DNA of 64,000 nt from Agrostemma githago (Eukaryota; Streptophyta; Magnoliopsida; Caryophyllales; Caryophyllaceae). Numbering within the stretch: position 1 is the stretch's first letter; each line of letters starts with the position of its first letter. Positions 22,935 to 32,879 of this stretch are shown here, one piece after another. The position numbers and the translations under genes were made by a program. The notes under the pieces were generated by a model. That model was not told where the DNA came from and searched no databases. It saw nothing but the letters and a program-made list of their open reading frames with translations. The DNA lies in NCBI GenBank assembly GCA_958450325.1, contig OY288242.1, positions 1,674,001 through 1,738,000 of the forward strand. The letters run 5' to 3'.

Positions 22935-23612
22935 TTAAATCAAATCCGGACTCTCGGATGCATGAGAGGTAGATTGGATGCTTTGGTCATCGGGCCCTGT
23001 ATAGTCCATGAGGGGCTTTGCAAGTGACAAAGTTTCCAAAACGGGAGTTTTCCCGGCATCGAGGAAGTCTTGAATGAGGTGTTTCAGTTTCCAGCACCGT
23101 TCTGTATCGTGTCCCCTCCCTCTGTGGAATTTGCAGTAATGCTCGTCGTTCCATGCTTTGGAGCGTTTTTCCAAAGGTGGGTCGGCTGTTGGGCCTATAG
23201 GTAGTATTAGGCCCTTCGGAACCAATTTCTGGAAAGCAACGGTGTAGGACATATCCAGGTGGGTAAATGTCCTTCCCTTTGACTGGTTCTTGATTTTTGG
23301 AGAGGTGACTTGAGGGTTACCTCTCTCGGCCTCGCCATCTTGAGGGTATCGGACAGTTTCGTAAGAGTGTTCACCTTTCAAATGGCTCGGTTGGGTGATA
23401 GGCTGTCTTACCCGTTCTAGTTGTGTTAGACGGGATCGAGTTCTTACAAGGTCTTCTTCGATGGTGGTCACCCTGGCATTTAGGTTATCTAGGGCGATAT
23501 TGATTTTTGAGAAGATATTGTTAATGGAGCAAGATAGCATAAGCATACTCCCCTGGATATCCCCTTTTTCGACGGCGCGAGATTTGTTATGGTTTGGTAG
23601 TGTCTCGTTCAT
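22935..23612 (-). CDS. gag-like ORF of the non-autonomous retrotransposon
   Basis: This open frame encodes 225 residues and begins MNETLPNHNKSRAVEKG. Residues about 40-70 are heptad-like (LDNLNARVTTIEEDLVRTR), probably a short coiled coil. The C-terminal half has the block IGPTADPPLEKRSKAWN and the cysteine-histidine segment HYCKFHRGRGHDTERCWKLK, which I recognise from the nucleocapsid side of Tat/Ogre-type gypsy gag proteins. The capsid (retrotrans_gag) core expected between these parts is not visible, and the protein is far shorter than an autonomous gag. It is the only ORF with family resemblance in the element. Whether it is translated is unknown, but its uninterrupted frame in a young copy suggests it was maintained until recently. 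Confidence 0.65.
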   Translation of the reverse strand: MNETLPNHNKSRAVEKGDIQGSMLMLSCSINNIFSKINIALDNLNARVTTIEEDLVRTRSRLTQLERVRQPITQPSHLKGEHSYETVRYPQDGEAERGNPQVTSPKIKNQSKGRTFTHLDMSYTVAFQKLVPKGLILPIGPTADPPLEKRSKAWNDEHYCKFHRGRGHDTERCWKLKHLIQDFLDAGKTPVLETLSLAKPLMDYTGPDDQSIQSTSHASESPDLI

Positions 23613-25809
23613 AGGGTCCCTGATCGGAAGAAACGACAGGTGTTAGAACTCGCCTAAGCTCGGTTTTGCGCAAATGCAAGAGAGAGAGTCAAACTAGGTA
23701 CGGCCCGGGGGCGGGAATGACTAAGATTCTATGACCGGGCTACTTAATTGTTAATCCAGACAAAGTAACGACTGTGACCTAGACTCGACCACGAGACTCG
23801 AGTTGTACAAGGATAAGTCCGAAAATGGGACGACCGTATTTGACCGTGCCGTGTGCTTGGACCAACCGTGGTAACCTAACCCTAGGTGACCCGAGTATTC
23901 GTAGCGTGGGTACGACTCGAAGAAGGCATCATAAGGACGCCGGTGTAGGATGAACGTAAGGTACTCTCTAGGGTAACCGTGGTTGACTGCTCTGGTGGAG
24001 GGCAGCCCCCTGAGTAAGGTTAGAGACTCAGATGGTGTGACATCTAAGTGACTTGAAAGTGGGATACGTGAGACAACTCGTGCAAGACATGACCCTTAGA
24101 GCAACCGTGATTGATCGCTCTGCTGAAGGGTAGCCCCCGAGTGGGGAAAAGCCTGAAAGGGGAAATGACTCGGAAAGGACACCTAGACGGGTGACTCGTG
24201 AAAGGTGGGCCTCCCTTAGGATCCAACGCTGTGGGTTGGGCCCTGCCCGGAGGAAGGTTCACGTGGGACATTCCGAGACTTTAGACTCGATTGTGTAAAC
24301 TGGGCCAACCTTTGTAGGAGTATGTCCTACGTAGGTGGGCTTTGCCTTAGTCAAATAAGGCGGACTGGGATAGGGAGGAAACTCGTGATATGAGATCGAC
24401 GGAGTTTCGACGCTAAAGACTTTAACGACTTATGACATGACCCGACACTGCTAAATACGGGAAGTCCTAAGAAGAGGAAGGTTTTGAAAAAGGGATTCTT
24501 TTGGAAAATCCGAGAAGTCTCGGTGGATGGCCCAATTTTTCGAAAAAAAACGGAAAAGTGCATCGGGCCATAATTTTGAAAGTTCGAGAAAAAAAAATCG
24601 AGTTTTGAAATGGGCAGAATACCGACTGGAAAATAGGCTACTTTGAGTCAAATCGTGAATCCTAATTTCGGTAGCATTCCGGGGTTTTGAAAAGTTGAAT
24701 ATTTGGAATTTTGAAACTTGAGTATCGAAAAAAGGAATTTCCGACAATTTGAAAATTGAAGATGAGATCCTGAAGATTTGAAAATCGAAAAAACGGCATC
24801 TCGAAGATTTGAAAATTAAAAAAATGGCATCTCGAAGATTTTGAAAATCGGAACTGGTATCTCGAAAATTTTAAAATCGAAATTGAATTTTGAAAATTCG
24901 AAAATCGAATGGTGGATCGGAAATTTGAATTTTGAAATGGGCAGCATGCCGGCTAGAAAATAAGCTTGTTTTGAGTCAAATCTTAAGTCTAAATTTCGGC
25001 AGCTTTCCGATCTTTTTTAAAATTTGAATATTTTTGAAAAGATGCATTTTTTGAATTTCGGAATTGAAGATGAATTTCCGAAAATTTGAAAATCGAAAAC
25101 AGGATCCCGACTCTTAAAATCGGCAAAAATGTCATCGGGCTTGAATTTTTTTGAAAAGTCAGAAATTTTGAATTTTTGAAAGCCCGAAGAGAAATTCGGT
25201 TGATGGCCCGGTTTTGTTCGAAAGAGAAGAAAAAAAAAACGGAAATCGAACCGGGCGACGGTTTTGCAAGTTCGAAAATAGTTTCGAGTTTTAAATTGGG
25301 CATAATACCGGCTAGAAAAAGGGCTATTTTGAGTAAAATCGTAAATCCTAAATTCGGTATTTGACCCGAGTTTTGAAATTGGATATTTTGAAAAAAAAAA
25401 AGGATGCAAATTTTTGAAAAATGACGGTTTTGAAAAAGATGATGTGGATCAAGTAGCACGTAGTCATGGAAACAGTATAATGACGCCATGTATGCTCTTA
25501 ATCTAAGTCTCGGTCAGTCTGTAAGGGTCTATACCAGTGTACACAGCCTATCAAGAATCGGGGCGGACTCCCTAACTCGAGTTGAGATTAGGACATGCCG
25601 TAAAACCCATATGAATCGGCTTATGGACACCTTTGACATAACCAGTTTGGACTATATCAACGGTATAGTGGGACGTCGGTCGCGAGTACCGGCCCGGGAA
25701 AGTGGGGTTATGCATGAACCGTAAAACTAAAACGCGCATTGTACTAGTCAAACGATTTCTATTCGAGTCTCACCCTGAGGACACCGAAGGTTATTAACTC
25801 ATCGGAAAA
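23613..25809 (-). other. Leader region of the retrotransposon
   Basis: A long 5' leader between primer site and gag ORF. It includes three diverged direct repeats in 24575-25400 that share (A)TGGGCA-AATACCGGCTAGAAAA and GAGTCAAATC-T-AATCCTAA-TTCGG, and GAAGATTTGAAAAT low-complexity tandems near 24770-24850. No coding sequence recognised. Confidence 0.7.
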
Positions 25810-25827
25810 TCCCCAGCGGAGTCGCCA
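25810..25827 (-). other. Primer-binding site
   Basis: The minus strand reads TGGCGACTCCGCTGGGGA, three bases after the 5' LTR. The plus strand therefore ends in CCA like a tRNA acceptor end. Ogre/Tat elements are described as using tRNA-Arg with a closely similar site. Confidence 0.8.
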
Positions 25828-25830
25828 AAT

Positions 25831-28368
25831 TGTGGACATGACATAGGTCCACCCCGACGCGGCCACGCGCGGGTTTTGGGGAGGCGAATGAATCTCCATG
25901 AGATGGTCAAATGGAAATTTAAATCGAAGTCGGAGTCGCCACCGAATTTTATGGTTATTCGGAACCGTTCGAGCCCACTCTATGTCGTAGTGGGCCGTGT
26001 ACAAAATACGGCCCATGTCCGATGTCAGAGTTTATTGGGCTCGTCCCTTTGCATATCGATACAGATGCCGACTAGAGCGGTTAATCGTATATTGAATGAC
26101 TCTCGTTGCCAATGGTTTCGGACATCCGGAAACCACGGTTCTGAGTAAAGGGTGAGGGTACGTGTTGGGAAGTTCACTAAGAACACCCAACCCCGCCCGC
26201 ACATTAGCGGCCTCTACTAGGATATCGAATGACGTTTTAATGCGCGCGTTAGTAATACGATGAATGATATGCAAACATTGTTTTCTAAGCATGTGAAAAA
26301 TTGAATGGGTTGCTAAATGGTTTAATGCATGCAAAATTAATTGATGTCAAAGTCAAATTTAACATGTGAGATTTGTTTTAGTATAATAAAACAAATGAAA
26401 TAAAATGATGAATTTGCTACAAAACAAACAAACGAGTTAGTATCGATTTGTAAATAATAATATAGCAAATAAAATATACGAGATCGAGAAAATATATATA
26501 TTAATCGAAATCTGAAAAATATTGTTGAAAAGAACGTTGTTTTGTATAAAAAAACGAAGTTCGAAAAAAAAAAAAAAAGGAGAAAAAGCCGCGGCAAGCA
26601 GCCGGCCGCGCGGCTCGCCCGGGACGCCGGCGGGTCGCGTGGCTGACTGTTTCGGGTCCGGTTTTTGAAAAACTCGAAGTTCGTATTAAGTCGCGTATGA
26701 ATATTGTGTGATTCGTACTCGAATTAATATTTTCGATATTCGTTATATTCGATAATTGACTACGAAGTTAATATCGAATATTTAGAATAGTTTTTAGAAA
26801 AGGTGCAAATTATAGAAATCGATCGAAAAATAAATAATAAACGAGCGAAAACGTAAAAAAAAGAGGAAGAAGATCCGGACGGTGTGCCGTCCGGTTTTTT
26901 GGGATTTTGTTCGAAAATTGTTATTTTTAATAAGTCGCGTACAAAACATGAATTAATTTGTATTCAACTTATATTTTCGATATTCGTCATATCCAATATT
27001 CGATTATGAAATCGATATTGGATATTTAGAATGAGTAAAAAAAAAAGGTTTTGTAAAAAAGTTTGTTTTGAACGAGAAAAGAAAAGAATTTTTAACGAAG
27101 AAAAGATGTAACGATTTTTAGTATCGTCGAAACCTTAATATAATTCCTTTCAATATAATATTCGATTATGGAAGAATCGATATCATATTTTTCAGAATAT
27201 ACGTTATGAAAAATAGTTTTTCGTTAATAACGATATTAGATAAAAAAAGTCGACTCTAGACCCATAACATAAAACGGACGAAGAGAAGAAGGGGAGAGAA
27301 GGGAAGAAATCGGGTTTGATTACACCCTCAACCTACATGCTCTTGTTGACTCGAATCGGGACTCGTCGGAATGTGGCTAGGCACGGGAGTGTCGAGGCAA
27401 CGTCGGTTGGGTTAGGGTGGTACGGTTTTGACGGGTGAAGGGTGTCGGATATCGGGACCGGTTTCCTTCGGGTTTTGGATGTATTATCGGTTTCTCGATG
27501 TGTGTCGGGATGACAGAAAATTATTGCTGAAAATATCGTGTGTGTGTGTGAATTGTATTATTTTTCGGTAAAAATTGATGTTGATAATTGATGGATGCAA
27601 GGGGCTATTTATAGGAAATTCCCGACCTTGACTTAGGAGAGTTTGACTACCGCTTAGGATAGGAAACGAGGGAATTTGAGGGAAATAAGAATTCCGCTTT
27701 CTTGTGGAGGAAGAAAGAGGATCTCGGCTGGTTTGCCACTGTTTTTGGGCTGTTTCGGCCGAGTGTTTTACACTCGGTCGGATGCTCGAATCGGTTTTTG
27801 AATAGGACTCCTGTTTGAGCTAGAATTACCGCTTGAGTAAGAAGCTGAGAGGAACGAGGATTCCGTTTTCTTGTGAGGGAAGAAAAGAGGAAAAAACCGG
27901 CTGACTCCTACTACTTGGCCGAGTGTTTCAACTTGGTTTAGTGTTTGAGTCGGTTCTCGGATAGGATTCCTACTCGGGATCGAATTCTACCTTAAACGGA
28001 ATTGTTTATTATTTTTTGTATGGCTGATTTTGTAGAGTTGGAGTCCGAATAGGACGTGTGGTATGTCACGGTCAGCCTACGAGTTTCGGGAAATATCTTT
28101 GACCGGGTTTTGACTCGGTCGCTAAAAGACGGTTTTACCCCTGGTGTCGGATTCGACCCAAATTAGTGTTATTTGACTCGAAACGACCCACTGGGCCTGA
28201 ATTTGAGGTTGGTTTTGTGAAATTTGTACTCCGTAAAATGCCTAAGCCAAATGTCCATCATTACGAGCCCATTTCCGAGTATGTCAAGGCACGTTAGCGT
28301 CCGATCATCATCGGGTGTTTGTCGGAAACTACTATAGACACCTGGCGGTCAAAATGTGGGTGTCTACA
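25831..28368 (-). repeat. 5' LTR (2538 bp)
   Basis: Copy of 17835-20373, distal to FAD, with one visible substitution and one base fewer in the A-run (15 versus 16 A). Confidence 0.95.
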
Positions 28369-28786
28369 AGTATTATATTCAAAGTGAACGAACATATAGA
28401 TACGAAAAGAGTATTATACCATCCATTGTATGTAACACTTCAAAATTGTTGACTTATTCTATATACAGTATTTACTAAGATTATACTCCCTTCGATTGTC
28501 TTATTTTCTTTTCTCTTTCCTTATTTGACTAAGTTTGATTTTCTTTCCTTTTTCCATTTAAGAAAAGTTTTCCACTACTCATTAATTAAGAGTGTAATAT
28601 TTTTTCCTGCTTTTTCACTCTACCTTTTCTCATTTAATATGGGTCGTGCTTTTTCCTAACGAGCGTTTATTTAATCCTAATGATATTTTACCTATTTGTC
28701 GTAAGGTTGATTTTCTCTCTAAAAAAAATCTCAAATTTGACCTAGTCGAATCCCGCCGGCCGCCACCACCACTACCCTTGTTCCCT

Positions 28787-29150
28787 AAACCCTAATTTAT
28801 TTCACCAAATTACAATTAAACAATAATTAGAAAAAAAATGTAACTAAACCCTAATTTAATCCTTCAATTTCAATTAAATTTTGATTAGACAAAGTAACTA
28901 ATGTAACCAAACAATTGATTTAGGGAATATGACAATAGTTTATCATTAATTGAATTAGGGCTAATGATCGATCCCTAATTTACTTCAATTAAACAATAAT
29001 TAGAAGAAAAAAAAGTAACAAAACTCTAATTTAATCCTTCAATTTCAATTAAATTTTGATTAGACAAAGTAATTACCGTAACCAAACAAGTAATTTAGAA
29101 AAAACGGTGAATACTTCATCATTAATTGAATTAGTACTCATAATCGATTT
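28787..29150. repeat. ~180-bp tandem duplication
   Basis: Two consecutive copies share CCCTAATTTA, CAATTAAACAATAATTAGAA, TCCTTCAATTTCAATTAAAT and GATTAGACAAAGTAA, and end in ATCATTAATTGAATTAG. AAACCCTAA telo-box-like motifs occur in the first copy. Confidence 0.85.
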
Positions 29151-29355
29151 GTAATTATGGTTTGAATAGTTGAATGCAAATGAGAGAAAAGTTGTTCTTG
29201 GTCAGGAGAACTGTGAATTTTGAGGAGGGTAAATTTGAAAATATTAAAAAAAATACGTTTGAATTGAGTAAAGTTGCGTTACGAAAAAGTAATTTCGTAA
29301 TATAATATCTCTCTTTCTTACTTTTTTCACCCCACTTTTTCTCATTTAATTAATA

Positions 29356-31646
29356 CTCCCTCTGATTTTTATTTTATTTTTGCCCTGTAGTCCTGTGGAC
29401 ATGACATAGGTCCACCCCGACGCGGCCACGCGCGGGTTTTGGGAGGTGAATGAATCTCCATATGAGATGGGTCGAATTGAAATTTAAATCGAAGTGGAGT
29501 CGCCACCGAACTTTGTGGGAGTTCTGGTCCGTTCGAACTCACTCTATATCTTAGTGGGTCGTGTACAAAATACGGCCCATTCGGATGTCAGAGTTTAATG
29601 GGTTCGTCCCTTTGCATTTGAACCGATACCGACATTATCGGATACCGTGTATTGAATGACTCTCGTGTGCCAATGGATTCGGACATCCGGAAACCATGGT
29701 TCTGAGTAAGGGGTGAGGGTACGTGTTGGGAAGTTCACAAAGAACACCCAACCCCGCCCGCACATTAGCGGCCTCTACTAAGATATCGTTTGATTTTGAA
29801 ATACGCGCGTTAGTAATACGATGAATGATATGCAAACATTGTTTTGACTAAACACGTGAATATTGAATAAGTTGTTATGTCGATTTAATGCATCTAAATT
29901 AACGTCAAAGTTGTATTTAGCATGCGAGGTTCGTTTTAGTACAATAAAACAAACAATAAAATCGCTAAAAACATGAGCAAACAAGTTAGTAACGGTTTGT
30001 AAATTGAATAATCGACATGAATATAATGCAATGCATGGTTTTGAAAAGTTTATGACACGTGATTGACTTGACATGTGTTGACCAAAATCACGAAAATATT
30101 TGATCGGGACTCGGAAGATGCTAACAGACTCACGGTTTTGATGAACAGGAGCCACTCGATCGAGTCACTCTGGGACTCGACCGAGTGGTCTCGGAAAAAG
30201 CATTCTGGTCGAATTATGGGGTGCCACTCGATCAAGTGGGCTAGGCACTCGATCAAGTTCCCCCTGTACGAGCTATGACTCGTTTTATTTTTGATTTTGA
30301 AATTGCTTTTTGTAAAATCGATAATTTTGCTAAATCGCGTATAAATATAGCATAATTTATACTCGACTTAAATTTTCGATATTCGTCATATTCGACACTT
30401 GATTATGGAATCAATATCGAATATTCAGAATGATTTTTAGAAAAGATGTTTTATAAATTATTTGAAAATCAAACTAAGACAAAATAAAATTCTCTCCGCG
30501 TCGAAATCGTCGTATTATGTCTTTTTAGGACCATGTGACGATTGTCTTAGCATCAACGAGATTAATTTTAATTCTTTTAGATACGATATTCGGTTATAGA
30601 ATCGATATCATATTTTAAGAATGTTTGTTTTGTGAAAATTAGATAGTTGTTACGATAATATCGATATTAGAAACGAGGAAAGAAAAGAAAAAAATCAAAA
30701 ATAAAAAGTAATAAAAAAACGTGAAAGACGGAAGAAAAGGAAGAGAGAAAAGGAGAAAGCGGGATTTGTAACACCCTCAACCTACATGTTTAATTATCTC
30801 GACAACGGACTCGTAGTAGCGGCCTAGGCAAGAGAGCGTTAAGATGTATATAGGTGAGTTATAGTGTGTATGGTTAGGGAGGGAGATTTGACGAGTTTTG
30901 CTCTCGGGTCTTTGACGAGTTTTGATCTCGGGTTTCCTACGGGATTTCTAGAGGAAAATCAGAACGGTACTTGTGTATAGTTTGCCTAAAATTGCCTGGA
31001 ATTTCGGGTGGTGAATTGATATATGTTGCTAATTGTTTATGTGAATTGTTGATTTTTTGTAGTATTTGACTCCGAATCAAATTGTCGAAGCTTGCGCGGC
31101 TGATTTCTATGCCTCAGAAATGCCTTTGACCGGGGTTTGACCCGGTCGTTAAAAGACGGTTTTGCCCTTAGTGTCGGTTTTGACCCAAATTAGGCTTATT
31201 TGATTGGAAATGACCCACTGGGCCTGAATTTGAGGTTAGTTTTGTGAGATTTGTACTCCGTAAAAAGCTCGTGCCAACTACTATTGATTCCGAGTCCAAA
31301 ATCGAGTGTATTAAGTCATGTTTACGTCAGATCATCATCGAGTGTTTTTTGGAAACTGCTATAGACACCTGGCGGTCAAAATGTGGGTGTCCACAATTCC
31401 TTATTTGACAAGTTTTTATTTTTTTGCCCCATTCTCTTTTGTCCTATGTATATTACCACATTGTCCTTATACTTTTCTTTATTTACACAATTACCATTGT
31501 ATTTACACACTTATACCTTTATGTTTGATGAGTCATTGTGCCTAGTCGCCAAAATTCATCATCAATTCTTTCTTTATTCATACTTTATCAATTTTCTTAA
31601 TTTCTGTGCAAAAAAGGATGAGCCGAAAATTAAAAACCAGATGGAG
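29356..31646. mobile_element. Inner Stowaway-like MITE, split by a solo LTR
   Basis: Left arm CTCCCTCTGATTTTTATTTT and reverse of the right end CTCCATCTGGTTTTTAATTT form the inverted repeats, flanked by TA on both sides. About 290 bp remain if the solo LTR and one target copy are removed. Confidence 0.75.
29394..31395 (-). repeat. Solo LTR of the same retrotransposon family
   Basis: It starts TGTGGACATGACATAGGTCC and ends GGGTGTCCACA, with long stretches matching the LTRs at 17835 and 25831 (for example the first 450 bp and the last 250 bp) but with many differences and a length of 2002 bp. No internal region or second LTR is attached. Flanks AGTCC (29389-29393) and ATTCC (31396-31400) match at 4 of 5 positions, as expected for an old insertion that lost its interior by LTR-LTR recombination. 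Confidence 0.88.
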
Positions 31647-31746
31647 TATTATATTTCTCTCTCTACTTTTTCATTCCACCTTGCCTATTCTACTAATATA
31701 ATACCCCCTCCTTATTAAGGGGAAGAAAATAGACAATCGGAGGGAG

Positions 31747-32870
31747 TACATGTTTATAAGCTGAATTTTAAGTTGTTGAGCTTAAATATTTATGTGATTT
31801 AACCCGACAACTTTACACTAAAACTCAGATAATTTACAACAAAACTCGAAAACTTTGTGATAAAGCTCAAAATCATAAAAAGGATTATGTACAATTGGCT
31901 GTATAATCTATTGCAAAATTAAGGTCAATCAATTTTTTTTATTATCACGTTTTTCTTAAGGTGCTTTCACTAAATATATAGTACATTAATATGTTTATTA
32001 AAATTATATTTACAATCATCAATATATATATATATATTTTAGGCTTTTTTCGAGCGATCTCATTGGTCCGTTTCATCGAACGATCTGATTGGTCTGTTTA
32101 TTTTTTATTTAAGTTTATTAATATGGAAAACATAATCATAAAAGTATAATAATAGTATTAGGAAAGTATATAGAATTGTAACAATAATACTACTAATACT
32201 AATAATTAATAGTATAATATAAGAAAGTATATGTAATAGAATATAATATCATAAATATAATATAATATAATCTATATTACGTATAGTAATATAAACTTAA
32301 AATCTAATAAATATCAAAGAATTGTATTTATATTACGTATAGTAATATAAATATAATATATATATTATATCATAAATCTCATAAATAGTAATAGTAGTAT
32401 AGCAATAGTACTACTATTACTATACTATAAACTATACTACTAGAATTGTATCTTTTTTCGAGTGATCTCATTGGTACGTTTATTTTTTATTTAAGTTTAT
32501 TAATATGGAAACATAATCATAAATATAATATAGTAATAGTAATAATATAATATCAATTGTAATAATAATAATATAGAATAATATACTATATTACGTAATA
32601 ATATATAATAATAGTACATAGAATGGTTACCTTAATTATTTTCTCAAAAATATGGAAAATAATAATGTATAAATACCGGTTGAATTTGTCACAAAAAATC
32701 ATTCAACCAGGTACGTGTCTACAAATTTTGTCTATTCTCAAGTTTTACGTATATATAATGCATTTTATTATTATTTGAATGTGTTATGTAATATTTTTTC
32801 TATTATATAATATGATGTGATGTTCATTTTTTTCTATTATATAATAATATGGTAATACTATTACGTATAT
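31747..32870. other. AT-rich DNA with a ~90-bp direct duplication
   Basis: TTTTTTCGAG-GATCTCATTGGT and TTATTTAAGTTTATTAATAT occur twice (32045-32130 and 32450-32520). The rest is TAATA-type low complexity. No gene. Confidence 0.65.
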
Positions 32871-32879
32871 ATCATTCGG

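Larger units (their letters stand above)
17835..28368 (-). mobile_element. Full-length non-autonomous LTR retrotransposon (Tat/Ogre-like, gag only)
   Basis: Two nearly identical LTRs (17835-20373 and 25831-28368) bound the element, which is flanked by the perfect 5-bp duplication AGTAT (17830-17834 and 28369-28373). The LTRs begin TGTGGACA and end TGTCTACA on the plus strand. The primer-binding site beside the right LTR and the purine tract beside the left LTR show that the element runs on the minus strand. The 5457-bp interior contains one gag-like ORF and no reverse transcriptase, RNase H, integrase or protease, so it must depend on proteins from another element. By eye the LTRs differ by one substitution (G/A near 18150 and 26142) and one base in an A-run, so the insertion is very recent. 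The structure resembles LARD/TR-GAG elements of Tat affinity. Confidence 0.95.
28486..31746. mobile_element. Outer Stowaway-like MITE, interrupted
   Basis: Left arm CTCCCTTCGATTGTCTTATT and the reverse of the right end CTCCCTCCGATTGTCTATTT match almost fully and extend into TTTTCTT. TA flanks both ends (28484-28485 and 31747-31748). Without the later insertions it would be about 960 bp, long for a MITE. It contains a two-copy repeat of about 180 bp (28787-29150). Confidence 0.75.

Noticed and set aside
28787..28860. AAACCCTAA motifs as interstitial telomere sequence
   Set aside because: Only isolated single motifs, not a tandem (CCCTAAA) array.
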